A stretch of DNA of 64,000 nt, taken from assembly GCF_030268885.1 (NCBI RefSeq), contig NZ_BSSA01000001.1, forward strand, positions 620,001-684,000, read 5' to 3'. Position numbers and translations under genes: made by a program. This DNA is from Kitasatospora phosalacinea. Its GTDB lineage: Bacteria; Actinomycetota; Actinomycetes; Streptomycetales; Streptomycetaceae. Below, piece by piece: positions 51,414 through 62,770 of the stretch (the first letter of the stretch is position 1; every line of letters begins with the position of its first letter). Under the pieces are notes generated by a model. That model saw only the letters and a program-made list of their open reading frames with translations. It did no database searches and had not been told where the DNA came from.

Positions 51414-51550
51414 GGGGGTCCTCCTCGGGAAGGCGGCGAAGTGGCGCGGCGGCAGGGCGGCGGGGAGCCGGGAACGCACGGCGTCCGGGCGGCACCGGCC
51501 GCGGACCCGCGGACGGGTCGTGGACGGACGAGGGAGAAGTGGTACAGACC

Positions 51551-51616
51551 ACAAGGGGATATCGCGAAGGAAGCGCCGGAGATCCCTTGTGCGGGCCGGT
51601 GAGGCGACGGAATACT
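51551..51616 (+). promoter_or_regulatory. promoter and inverted repeat before the KAS III operon
   Basis: TTGTGC (51587-51592) and AATACT (51611-51616) with 18-bp spacing point to the KAS III gene. The GTG at 51624 is about 7 bases after the -10 and has no ribosome-binding site, so a leaderless transcript is likely. ACAAGGGGAT (51551-51560) and ATCCCTTGT (51582-51590) form a gapped inverted repeat covering the -35. Confidence 0.5.
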
Positions 51617-51623
51617 AGCCCGC

Positions 51624-52556
51624 GTGACCGCTCTGGAGGCAGTCGCCGTCCACCTGCCACCCCTCGCCGAACCGATCGAACAGGTCGGGGAACGCCTGGA
51701 GTTGACGGACCGTCAGATCAAACTGTTCCGCCGTTTCCATGGCCTGGACCGGATCGGGACGGACCCCGACGGGGACCTGACCGATCTGCTCACCGCCGCA
51801 GCGAAGGCCCTGGCCCCGCTGCGCGGCAACGAACACCGCGTGACGTACGTGCTGCACGCGCGCAGCCTGCCGATCGCGGCGCCCTACCCGCACAACCCGC
51901 TGCACGACGCGCTCGGCCGTCTGGGGCTGACGCACGCCCGTGCCTTCACCGTCACCCACCACGCCTGTGCCGGCTCCCTGCTGGCCCTGGACGTGGCCGG
52001 TCGGCTGCTGGCGGCAGACCCCGACCCCGAGGCGACGGCGCTGATCCTGGCGGGCGAGAAGACCTTCACCCGGGACGCCCGCATCGTCCCGGAGACCGCC
52101 CTGTTCGGCGAAGGGGCGGCCGCCTGCCTGGTGCGGGCCGGAGGCGAACACGACCGCGTGCTGTCCTACGCGGTCGACCAGCGCGGCGAGTTCGACGGGC
52201 GACTCGCCGACGATCCGGAGCTGATGCAGCGCTACCAGCGCAGCTACCCGGAGCTGATGGTGGCCGTGATGGAAGCCGCACTGGACGAGGCCGGCGAGAG
52301 CTGGGACTCGATCCGGCTGGTGCTCCCGCACAACGTCAACCAGATCTCCTGGCAACGGATCTGCCGCCGGATCGGGTACCCGCCCGACCGCGTGGTGCTG
52401 GACAACGTCCCGGCGGTGGGGCACAGCTTCGCCGCCGACATCCTGCTCAACCACCACACCGCCACCACCCGCGGCCTGCTCCGCCGCGGCGACCGCTACC
52501 TGGCCGCCGCGTCCGGGATCGGCGCGACCTTCGCCGCGATGGTGCTCCAGCACTGA
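51624..52556 (+). CDS. 3-oxoacyl-ACP synthase III homologue
   Basis: 310 residues from GTG. The nucleophile is in VTHHACAGSLLALDVAG (about 113), and the His in LVLPHNVNQISWQRI (about 232) matches the HQAN region. Where KAS III has GNTSAAS with a catalytic Asn, the sequence is VGHSFAADI (about 262), so Asn is replaced by His. It may make a first C-C bond or transfer an acyl group. It opens an operon with a carrier protein, a half-size thiolase-fold protein, an amino acid:carrier ligase and a condensation domain. Confidence 0.85.
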   Translation: MTALEAVAVHLPPLAEPIEQVGERLELTDRQIKLFRRFHGLDRIGTDPDGDLTDLLTAAAKALAPLRGNEHRVTYVLHARSLPIAAPYPHNPLHDALGRLGLTHARAFTVTHHACAGSLLALDVAGRLLAADPDPEATALILAGEKTFTRDARIVPETALFGEGAAACLVRAGGEHDRVLSYAVDQRGEFDGRLADDPELMQRYQRSYPELMVAVMEAALDEAGESWDSIRLVLPHNVNQISWQRICRRIGYPPDRVVLDNVPAVGHSFAADILLNHHTATTRGLLRRGDRYLAAASGIGATFAAMVLQH

Positions 52557-52707
52557 CCCGCCCGCCCGCGGGTACGTCCGCCCGCGCGTGCCCGCACGCC
52601 CGTGCGTCCGCGGGCCGGCCGGGCGTGCCGCCGCGCGCCCGCGCCACCCAGTCCACCCGCCCGTGCCCGGCCCGCCGCCGGGCCACTGGCCAGACCAGGG
52701 GATCGCC

Positions 52708-53028
52708 ATGACCGACTCCGCCCTGCCCGAGAACACCGCCACCGCCGCCGACACCGCGGTGGTCGACCCCGAGCTGCGCGACCGCGCCCTCGACGGGATC
52801 CTGCTGCTGCTGCCCCAGGTGCTCAAGCGCGAACTCCCCGAGATCGGTGAGAACGCCTGCCTGTTCGACGAGGTCGGCCTGACCTCCGCCGCCACCCTGG
52901 AACTCATCCTCGAACTCGAGGACCACCTCGACGTGCAGATCGACGTCGAGGGCATCGACCCGGAGGACCTGCGCTCGGTCGGCACCCTCGCGGGCTTCGT
53001 CGCCGGACACGTCATCGCCGAGGACTGA
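52708..53028 (+). CDS. acyl/aminoacyl carrier protein 3
   Basis: 106 residues from ATG. The likely phosphopantetheine Ser is in FDEVGLTSAATLELILELEDHL (about 50-70, key residues G-L-T-S). The N-terminal 20 residues are an Ala/Thr-rich leader. Closest neighbours in the operon are the half-size KAS and the SerRS-like ligase, whose relatives load amino acids onto dedicated carriers, so this is the presumed acceptor. Confidence 0.85.
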   Translation: MTDSALPENTATAADTAVVDPELRDRALDGILLLLPQVLKRELPEIGENACLFDEVGLTSAATLELILELEDHLDVQIDVEGIDPEDLRSVGTLAGFVAGHVIAED

Positions 53029-53033
53029 CCACC

Positions 53034-53906
53034 GTGCTCGCCCGCGGGCCGCTCCCCGCCACCCTGCCGCGCGCCGCCTCCCCGCTGCGCCTGACCGCCG
53101 CCCACGCCCACGACCTGCCCGGCCACTCCCCGCTCGCCGCCGACCCCGACCTGCGCGCCTTCACCGCCGACCTGACCCGCCCGTACGGGGTCGCCCTCGA
53201 CGAGGACGCGCTCGCCGGGGCCCGCGGACAGTCCTACGACGTGCTGGCCGCACACGCCGTCCGCGCCCTGACCGACCCGGCCCGCCCGGTCGACCTGCTG
53301 CTCCTGGTGTACGCCACGCCCGACGTCCGCCCCGGACAGGCCGTCGCGCTGCGCCTCGCCGGGTCCTGCCCGGGCGGACCGCTGTCCTTCGCGATCTGCG
53401 ACGAGGGCGCGGGCGCCGCGTTCAGCGCCCTGCTGGTCGCCGACGCGTACGCCCGCACCGCGGGCGCCCGGCGCGCCCTGCTGATCGCCGTCGAACAGGC
53501 CGACCTGCACCACCGCCCGCACCGCCCCGCCCGGCTCCCCGACCGGCACTCGGTCGCCGCCCTGCTCTGGGAGGCCGACGGCGGCGGCCGGGCGCTGCAC
53601 GGCACCGACAGTCGCAGCGGCGTCCCGGACGGCCGGGTCGACCGCGTGCTGGGGCAGTGGTGCGCCGACCTGCCCGAGGACGCACTGCTGCTGCTCGGCC
53701 CCGGCCTGCTCGGCGTTCGGCCGCCCGACGGACGGGAGACCCGCGCGGCCCGCACCGGCAGTCCGTACACCGGCGGTTGGGCCGCGCTCGCCGCCGCCCT
53801 CGCCGACCCCCGGTGCGCCGACCGGCCGCTGGTGCTCGTCGACTTCGAACCGGAGACCGGCCGGCTCGACCTCGCCCACTGGGCGGCCGCGGAACCTCCC
53901 CCGTGA
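53034..53906 (+). CDS. thiolase-fold (KAS III-like) protein lacking a full catalytic set
   Basis: 290 residues from GTG, 5 bp after the carrier gene. QSYDVLAAHAVRAL, VDLLLLVYATPDVRPGQAVALRL and SFAICDEGAGAAFSALLVADAY (about 121-142) look like the N-terminal half of a KAS III, with a Cys at the expected place. The later His and Asn motifs are not found. It could be a partner subunit for the KAS III homologue at the start of the operon or an acyltransferase. Family assignment is by pattern and not firm. Confidence 0.6.
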   Translation: MLARGPLPATLPRAASPLRLTAAHAHDLPGHSPLAADPDLRAFTADLTRPYGVALDEDALAGARGQSYDVLAAHAVRALTDPARPVDLLLLVYATPDVRPGQAVALRLAGSCPGGPLSFAICDEGAGAAFSALLVADAYARTAGARRALLIAVEQADLHHRPHRPARLPDRHSVAALLWEADGGGRALHGTDSRSGVPDGRVDRVLGQWCADLPEDALLLLGPGLLGVRPPDGRETRAARTGSPYTGGWAALAAALADPRCADRPLVLVDFEPETGRLDLAHWAAAEPPP

Positions 53907-53976
53907 CCACCGCCGCCGCTGTCCCGCCACCGCCACCGCCGCCGACCGCCGCCCCCGACCCCGAGGCAGACCGACC

Positions 53977-54855
53977 ATGACCCGCCACCCCGACGACGCC
54001 ACCCCGCTGCCCACCGCCGCGCCCGGCGTCCAGCTCCAGCCCGCCGCCTACGAGAAGCTGCTCGGCGCGCTGCGCGACTCGATCGCCCGGCTGGCCGCCG
54101 ACGAGCCCTTCGAGCGGCTCGCCGTCCCGCCCGTGATCTCCCGCGCCACCATCGAACGCGCCGGATTCGCCGCCTCCTTCCCGCAGTTGCTCGGCACCGT
54201 GCACAGCTACACCGGCAGCGCCGCCGACTGGCGCAGGCTCTCCCCGCTGATCGCCGAGTCCGGCCCCTGGCACGCCCGGCAGGAGATCTCCGACCTGGTG
54301 CTGCTGCCCGCCGCCTGCTACCCCGTCTACGCCACCCTGGTCGGACGGGACCTCCGACAGCCCGTCCGCTACAGCGTGGAGGCGCAGTGCTTCCGGCAGG
54401 AGGCCACCGCCGAACCCGGGCGGCTGCGCAGCTTCCGGATGGCCGAACTCGTCACCGCGGGCACCGCCCGGCACTGCCAGGACTGGCGCGAGCACTGGCT
54501 GCAGCGGGTCGCCGACTGGCTGGGGGGCCTCGGCCTGAAGCCGTCGGTCGAACTCGCCGACGACCCGTTCTTCGGCGGCGGCCGCAAGCTCTACCAAGCC
54601 GCCCAGCGCGCCCAGGAGTTGAAGTTCGAGCTGCGCGTCCCGGTGGCCGACGGGCTGCCGCAGGCCATCGCCTCCGCCAACATCCACAAGGACCACTTCG
54701 GCGAGGTCTTCGACTTCACCGCCGACGGCGCCACCGGCCACACCGCCTGCACCGCCTTCGGCCTCGACCGGATCGCCCTCGCCCTGCTGCACGCCCACGG
54801 CACCCGGCCCGCCGACTGGCCCGAGCACGTCGGCACCGCCCTGAAGGGAGACTGA
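53977..54855 (+). CDS. amino acid:[carrier protein] ligase (SerRS-like class II aaRS homologue)
   Basis: 292 residues, lacking the tRNA-binding arm of a real SerRS. Motif 2 is VEAQCFRQEATAE...RLRSFRMAELV (about 130-152) and motif 3 TACTAFGLDRIALALL (about 250-265). The Cys in CFRQE, the Glu in FRMAE and the Cys in TACTAFG match the three zinc ligands of aa:CP ligases. Such enzymes activate an amino acid as adenylate and load it on a carrier instead of tRNA. The carrier protein encoded two genes upstream is the likely partner and the following condensation domain the user. Confidence 0.88.
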   Translation: MTRHPDDATPLPTAAPGVQLQPAAYEKLLGALRDSIARLAADEPFERLAVPPVISRATIERAGFAASFPQLLGTVHSYTGSAADWRRLSPLIAESGPWHARQEISDLVLLPAACYPVYATLVGRDLRQPVRYSVEAQCFRQEATAEPGRLRSFRMAELVTAGTARHCQDWREHWLQRVADWLGGLGLKPSVELADDPFFGGGRKLYQAAQRAQELKFELRVPVADGLPQAIASANIHKDHFGEVFDFTADGATGHTACTAFGLDRIALALLHAHGTRPADWPEHVGTALKGD

Positions 54856-54859
54856 CCCG

Positions 54860-56524
54860 GTGTCAGACCTGCGATCCACCGTGCTGCGGTTCCGGTCCGA
54901 GACGCCCCCGGCCGAAGGGCCGGTCACCCTCGGCCAGGACAACGTGCTGCGCTGCCTGCGCAACGAACAGCCCTCGCGGGAGCGGAACGAACCCTCCTCG
55001 CTGAACAAGCAGGCGACCTGGACCGTCCCCGAGCACGCCGACACGGCCACCTGCCTCGCTGCCCTGCGCATCCTCGCCGAGCGGCACGCCGCCCTGCGCA
55101 CCGTCTTCCCCGGAGCAGGCGGCGACCGCCTCCCCGAAACCCAACGCCAGCTCCAGGAAGGCGAGTTCACCGTCGCGCTGATCGAACTGGGCCCAGGCGA
55201 GGACGCCGCCGCCCGGGCCGAAGCGTTCTGCTGGGACGAGCGCTGCCACCCGTTCGACCTCACCGCCGACTTCCCGCTCCGGCTCGCCCTGCTCACCCGC
55301 GACGACCGCCCCGTCCTGCTCGGCGTGGTCGTCAGCCACGCCCAGCTCGACGGCGTCGCCACCGGCCTGCTGTTCAAGGAGTGGACGGCCCTCGCCTCCG
55401 GCGGCGAACTGCCGCCGCCCGCCGGGCCCACCCCGATCGAGGTCGCCGCCCAGGAACGCTCCGCGAGCGGCCGCCGCCGCGGCCGCGCCGCCCTCCGGCA
55501 CTGGGAGCGCATCCTGACCGAGGAGCCCTCCGCCGTCTTCGCCGACGACCGGGTCCACTCCGCCGACAATCTGCTGCACACCCTCGCCGTCCGCACCCCG
55601 TCCGGAGCCGCCGCCCTGGAACGGGCCGTCCGGCGTACCAACAGCTCCAAGTCCGCCGTCCTGACCGCTTGTTACGCCGCCCTGGCGGCCCACCGCGCGG
55701 CCCGCTCCACCGTAGTGATGGCCGCCCTGTCCGCCAACCGCCACCGCGCCGTCCTCGCCGAACACGTCGGCACCCTCGCCCAGGACGCCCTGCTCGTCCT
55801 GGACACCGACTGCCCCGACCTCGACACCCTGATCGGCCGCACCCAGGCCCAGGCCCTCTCCGGCTACTGGCACGCCACCTTCGAGACCGAGCAGCTCTGG
55901 AAGATCCTCGACGACTCCTCCCTCCGGCGCGGCGCCCGGTTCGTCCGGGACGTCGTGCTCAACGACGTCAGCGGCACCGTCCCCGAGGAGATCGCCGCCC
56001 TGCGCCCCGACCCCGCCGCCGACCCCGACCTGACCTGGTACCCGACCGAACCGCTCCCCACCCGGCTGATGATCAACATCTGGCGCACCGGCGGCTGCCT
56101 GGAGATCAGCCTGCACGCCCACCCCGACGTCCTCGACCGCGAGGAGACCGAGCACTTCGCCCGCGCCCTGCTCCGCCTGATCGACCTCGCCGGACAGCGC
56201 AACGTCACCCTCGGCCCCGACGGCGAACTCGCCGCCCTCAGCCGCCTGCCCGTCGGCCGCCGCGAGAAGGGCCGCTGGCAGCAGGTCGGCAGCAACTGGG
56301 TCGACCTGGACGCCGTCGCCGACCGGCTGCGCACCGTCCTGGCCGTCAAGGACGTCGAAGTCACCTGGGAGAACGACGAGTTGACCGCCACGGTGCGGGA
56401 AGGCTGCGCGCTCACCCCGACCGAGGCGCACACCGCCGTGGTCGACGCCCTCTCCTGGCGCGACACCCTGATGGCCCCGCAGCGCTACGTCCTGCCGAAC
56501 GGCACCGGCACCGGACGCCCCTGA
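54860..56524 (+). CDS. stand-alone NRPS condensation-domain protein
   Basis: 554 residues from GTG, 4 bp after the ligase stop. The condensation fold is indicated by TLGQDNVLRCLR near the start, LRILAERHAALRTVF (about 70) and the active-site motif VVVSHAQLDGVATGLL (about 156), which keeps the catalytic second His, Asp and Gly of HHxxxDG although the first His is Ser. LNDVSGTVPEEIAAL and LMINIWRTGG are later. About 100 extra C-terminal residues follow the domain. It should join an acyl carrier substrate to an aminoacyl carrier substrate. Confidence 0.87.
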   Translation: MSDLRSTVLRFRSETPPAEGPVTLGQDNVLRCLRNEQPSRERNEPSSLNKQATWTVPEHADTATCLAALRILAERHAALRTVFPGAGGDRLPETQRQLQEGEFTVALIELGPGEDAAARAEAFCWDERCHPFDLTADFPLRLALLTRDDRPVLLGVVVSHAQLDGVATGLLFKEWTALASGGELPPPAGPTPIEVAAQERSASGRRRGRAALRHWERILTEEPSAVFADDRVHSADNLLHTLAVRTPSGAAALERAVRRTNSSKSAVLTACYAALAAHRAARSTVVMAALSANRHRAVLAEHVGTLAQDALLVLDTDCPDLDTLIGRTQAQALSGYWHATFETEQLWKILDDSSLRRGARFVRDVVLNDVSGTVPEEIAALRPDPAADPDLTWYPTEPLPTRLMINIWRTGGCLEISLHAHPDVLDREETEHFARALLRLIDLAGQRNVTLGPDGELAALSRLPVGRREKGRWQQVGSNWVDLDAVADRLRTVLAVKDVEVTWENDELTATVREGCALTPTEAHTAVVDALSWRDTLMAPQRYVLPNGTGTGRP

Positions 56525-56571
56525 CCGGCCCGCCCGGCCGAGCCGGGCGCGTCCGCACTACACTCCGCGCC

Positions 56572-57333
56572 ATGCCGTCCCCCACGTACGAGACCCAGGC
56601 CGAACGGGACGCCGCCGCGGCCGCGTTCGGCACCGAACTGGCCGAACTCGCCGCCGCGGCGGGCCTCCCGCTGCCCGCGCCCGACCAGTTGTACTGGTGC
56701 GGTGCGGACTTCCGGGGCGGGCTGCCCCGACCGGCCGCGCGCGGCGGCTCGGAGCTACCGGCGCCCGACGCGGCCCGCATCTGGTGGAAGCACGACGGCT
56801 CCGCACCGCACCTGTCCCTGAGCCGCGGCGTGGTGCCGCTGGCCATGGGCGACGCGCCGGACCTCACCGAAGCCGTCCGGGCGGTCTCGGGCTGGTTCGC
56901 GGGCGCCGACCTGACGGAGATCCGGCGCACCGCCCCCTTCCTGCACGTCCAGGACTGGGCGCTCGCCCACGAGCGCGCCCCGCTGGACCGGGTGGAACTC
57001 GAGTGGCGGATCCGCCTGCAGAGCTTCGACCACGCCTGGCACCGCGAGCCCGACCGCGTGCGGGACCTGTGGCGGGCGGCGTTCGCCCAGCCCCGGCTGC
57101 GCCGCCTGCGGCCGGTCAGCAGCCACTACGTCCTGTGGTTCTCCACCAAGCTCCTCTTCCCGTACGAGAACGCGGGCGTGGCCGTCGAGCCGCACACCGA
57201 CGGGACGTACCGGGTCCGCAGCCACCGGGGGCACCGGGCCGTCGCCGCGGCCCTCCCCGAACCGGTCACCGTCGCCACCGCCGCCGAGGCGGCCGCCCTC
57301 GCCGCCGCCGTGCTGCCCCCCGAACCGCGCTGA
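56572..57333 (+). CDS. DUF6193 family protein (natural-product-associated)
   Basis: 253 residues from ATG. TACACT lies 13-8 bases before the ATG, so the message may be leaderless. The family part includes VSGWFAGADLTEIRRTAPFLHVQDWALAHE and VSSHYVLWFSTKLLFPYEN (each cited as landmark, about 105-130 and 185-203), ending with YRVRSHRG. DUF6193 proteins are annotated as natural product biosynthesis proteins without a proven reaction. It directly follows the condensation gene but has its own promoter-like element, so cluster membership is uncertain. Confidence 0.72.
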   Translation: MPSPTYETQAERDAAAAAFGTELAELAAAAGLPLPAPDQLYWCGADFRGGLPRPAARGGSELPAPDAARIWWKHDGSAPHLSLSRGVVPLAMGDAPDLTEAVRAVSGWFAGADLTEIRRTAPFLHVQDWALAHERAPLDRVELEWRIRLQSFDHAWHREPDRVRDLWRAAFAQPRLRRLRPVSSHYVLWFSTKLLFPYENAGVAVEPHTDGTYRVRSHRGHRAVAAALPEPVTVATAAEAAALAAAVLPPEPR

Positions 57334-57461
57334 CGCACGACCCCGCACCGCCCGGACGGAGCAGTCGCACCCCACCCGGGCGCGTCGCACCCCCGGGCCC
57401 GGGCCGGGGACGGTGAGGATGGGCAGCGCCCCCCGACCCCTCCCCGCGCCGGAGTTGCACC

Positions 57462-58409
57462 ATGGAGCTGTTCCCGCCCCTGCCCCTGGAGTCCTGGCGG
57501 GACACCAAGGAGACGCTGCACCGCTTCGCCCAGGTCATCGGCAAGATCCGCCTCGCGGGCAGCGCCCGCCGCAACCACTGGTGGAACGTCCCCTTCCACC
57601 TCACCGGCCGCGGCATCACCACCCGCCCCACCGGCCCGACCCGCGGCGGCGACTCCTTCACCATCGACTTCGACTTCACCGACCACCGCCTGTACGTCCG
57701 CACCCTCGACGGCGCCGAGGACTCCTTCCCGCTCACCGGACGCTCCGTCGCCGACTTCTACCGCGACACCCTGCGCGCCCTCGTCCACCTCGACATCGAC
57801 GTCCTCCCCGACCACCCCTACCCCTACGACCTGCCCGACTCCCACCGCCCCTTCGCCGACGACCACGAACACCGCAGCTACGACCCCGCCGCCGTCACCA
57901 CCTACTGGCACGTCCTCAGCCAGGTCGCCCTGCTGCTGGAGGAGTACGCCGCCGGGTACTCCGGCAAGACCAGCCCCGTCCACCACTTCTGGCACACCTT
58001 CGACCTCGCCGTCACCCGCTTCTCCGACCGCGAGACCGACCAGCCCGCCGCCGACAGCGTCACCCGCGAGGCGTACTCCCGCGAAGTCATCAGCGCGGGC
58101 TTCTGGTTCGGCGACGACAACGTCCCCGCCCCCGCGTTCTACTCCTACACCGCCCCCGAACCCGCCGGACTCGACACCCGCCCGCTGCGCCCCGACGCCG
58201 CCCGCTGGACCCCGAACCGCGGCAGCCACCTCGCCCTGCTCACCTACGAGGAGGTCCGCGCCACCGCCGACCCGTGGCGCACCGCCCTGGAGTTCCTGGA
58301 GTCCGCCTACCGCGCCGGAGCCGACCTGGCCGGCTGGGGCCGCGAACGCGAGTGCCCCGGCGGCATCACCGACAGCGAACTGCGCACCCTCCCGGGAGCC
58401 GCTCAGTAG
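57462..58409 (+). CDS. DUF5996 family protein
   Basis: 315 residues from ATG (MELFPPLPLESWRDTKETLH). The blocks KIRLAGSARRNHWWNVPFH, LTGRGITTRP and DFDFTDHRL at the N-terminus, then FWHTFDLAVTRFS and EVISAGFWFGDDN, are the family pattern. DUF5996 is widespread in actinobacteria and proteobacteria with no known function. It overlaps the end of the convergent GT39-like gene by 7 bp. Confidence 0.85.
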   Translation: MELFPPLPLESWRDTKETLHRFAQVIGKIRLAGSARRNHWWNVPFHLTGRGITTRPTGPTRGGDSFTIDFDFTDHRLYVRTLDGAEDSFPLTGRSVADFYRDTLRALVHLDIDVLPDHPYPYDLPDSHRPFADDHEHRSYDPAAVTTYWHVLSQVALLLEEYAAGYSGKTSPVHHFWHTFDLAVTRFSDRETDQPAADSVTREAYSREVISAGFWFGDDNVPAPAFYSYTAPEPAGLDTRPLRPDAARWTPNRGSHLALLTYEEVRATADPWRTALEFLESAYRAGADLAGWGRERECPGGITDSELRTLPGAAQ

Positions 58410-59968
58410 AAGTGCCGCAGCCGGGGCCACAGTCGGGACCACGGCGCGACCGTGCCCGCGCACACCAGCACCGGTGCGTGCTGCTCCTCGTTCGCCACCC
58501 CGTGCCCGTTGTCGACCTCGGCGACCCGCCGGCACCCCGTGAAGGCCCGCTCGACCTCCGGGTACGGCGCCGGGTGCACCAGCACGACGGGGCCGGTCGC
58601 CGAATCCGGCGGCGGGCCCCAGTCGTAGAAGGACATGTGGCCCGAGTACGCGGTCGGCAGGCCGTACCGGTCGCCGTAGTGCACCAGCGCTCCCGCCTCG
58701 CCGTAGTCGGTGGCGAACACCACCGCCCGCCCGCGCTGCTCCGGCGGCACGGCCTGCCAGCCCGCCGCCACCGCCGCCGTCAGCTCCGGCCAGCCGACCT
58801 GCTCCGCGGACTCCGGGTAGATCGCCGAGACCACCGACAGCCGTCCGGGCGCCAGCACCGGCAGCGTGATCAGCGAGTTCACCAGCGCGGCGACCAGCAG
58901 CACCCCCACCAGCCGCACCCGGCCGCGCCGCGTCCCGCCCCCGTGCTCCCCCCGCTCCCACAGCCGCTCCGCGACGGGCCGGCACCCGGCCGCCATCACC
59001 AGCAGCAGCGGCGGCAGCGCGTAGTACGGCTTGCCGCCCAGCACCAGCACCAGCGCGCACAGCACCAGGTACGCACACCCCAACGGCCTCGCCCAGCGCA
59101 CCCGTTCGTCCTCGCGCAGGCGGCGGAACCCGGCCAGCCAGACCGGGACGAGCACGGGGGAGAGGTACACCAGCTGCATCGGTACGAAGGTCAGCCGGTT
59201 GACCAGGCCGTCCCGGTCGCTGATGCCCGAGGCGACGGTCAGCTGCGGCCAGCCGTGCACCGCCTCCCAGTACAGGTTCGGCGCCGCCACCAGCAGCGCC
59301 GCCAGCGCACCCGCCGGGAGCCACCAACCACGCAGCAGGGAACGGGAGTCCGGGCCGCAGAAGGCCATCGACGGCAGCAGCGAGACGGCCAGCAGCAGCA
59401 CCAGGTCCTTGTTCAGCAGCGCGACCCCGGCCACCGCGCCGATCGCCGGCCACCAGCGGCGGTCACCGGTGCGCAGCAGGCGCAGCACCAGCACGCCCAG
59501 CCCCGTCCAGGCGAACAGGTCGAAGCTCGCCGTGCTCAGCATGTGCCCGAGCGCCAGCACCAGCGCCGACACCGCCGCCCCGGCCGCGGCCAGCACCTGC
59601 CCGGCCCGCCGCGCCCCCAACTCCCGTGCGGCGAGGGCCACCAGCACCACCGTCGCCGCGCCCAGCAGCACCGCGACCGCCCGCAACCCGGCGGGGCCGT
59701 CGCCGAACACCGCCGTGGACAGCCGCGCCAACAGCGGTGTCAGCGGCGGCTGGTCGACGTACCCCCACGCCAAGTGCCGCCCCGCGGCCATGAAGTACAA
59801 CTCGTCCCGGTGGAACCCGTACCGCCCCACCAGTCCCGCCTGCACCGCCACGACCGCGGCCGCCACCCCGAGCACCGGACCGACTGCGAAGCGGGACAGG
59901 CCCGTTGCGCAACCAGCAGGCGGCACGGAGCCGTCGACCGCGGCGGACGCGTTCCCCCGCATGCCCAT
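58403..59968 (-). CDS. GT39/ArnT-like membrane glycosyltransferase
   Basis: 521 residues from ATG at 59968 (MGMRGNASAAVDG). About ten transmembrane segments are visible. GFHRDELYFMAAGRHLAWGYVDQPPLTPLLARL (about 50-82, landmarks RDELYF and GYVDQPP) is the first periplasmic loop with the catalytic Asp of the family. The soluble C-terminal part has VVFATDYGEAGAL and YSGHMSFYDWGP. Such enzymes transfer sugars from polyprenyl-phosphate donors on the outer face of the membrane. Open frame extends 19 codons upstream without similarity. Confidence 0.87.
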   Translation of the reverse strand: MGMRGNASAAVDGSVPPAGCATGLSRFAVGPVLGVAAAVVAVQAGLVGRYGFHRDELYFMAAGRHLAWGYVDQPPLTPLLARLSTAVFGDGPAGLRAVAVLLGAATVVLVALAARELGARRAGQVLAAAGAAVSALVLALGHMLSTASFDLFAWTGLGVLVLRLLRTGDRRWWPAIGAVAGVALLNKDLVLLLAVSLLPSMAFCGPDSRSLLRGWWLPAGALAALLVAAPNLYWEAVHGWPQLTVASGISDRDGLVNRLTFVPMQLVYLSPVLVPVWLAGFRRLREDERVRWARPLGCAYLVLCALVLVLGGKPYYALPPLLLVMAAGCRPVAERLWERGEHGGGTRRGRVRLVGVLLVAALVNSLITLPVLAPGRLSVVSAIYPESAEQVGWPELTAAVAAGWQAVPPEQRGRAVVFATDYGEAGALVHYGDRYGLPTAYSGHMSFYDWGPPPDSATGPVVLVHPAPYPEVERAFTGCRRVAEVDNGHGVANEEQHAPVLVCAGTVAPWSRLWPRLRHFY

Positions 59969-60096
59969 GCGGTGAGTGTGGCAGAGCCGGTCCCCCGCGC
60001 CCACCCGGCGCAACCCGGAAACCACCCCGAGGAGAACCCCGAGAACCCCGAGAACCCCGAGAGACCCGGGGGCCCGGGGCCCGGGGGTCCGGGGGC

Positions 60097-62766
<2,670 letters not shown>

Positions 62767-62770
<4 letters not shown>

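Larger units (their letters stand above)
31906..56524. other. biosynthetic gene cluster: hydroxyphenylglycine, discrete ketosynthases, carrier-protein amino acid ligase
   Basis: About 24.6 kb holding 25 genes arranged as three main operons: leftward 43781-31906, rightward 43871-48219, and rightward 51624-56524, with a leftward export/glycosylation group between. Enzymes for an unusual aromatic amino acid, acyl activation, three free-standing carriers, four thiolase-fold proteins, amino acid loading and condensation, decoration and export are all present. No modular megasynthase is seen. The borders are set by hmp on the left and DUF6193/DUF5996 genes on the right and are inferred. Confidence 0.8.

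Noticed and set aside
53977-54855. Second seryl-tRNA synthetase or antibiotic-resistant tRNA synthetase
   Set aside because: Too short (292 residues), lacks the tRNA-binding arm, has the zinc-ligand pattern of aa:CP ligases and lies next to a carrier-protein gene.
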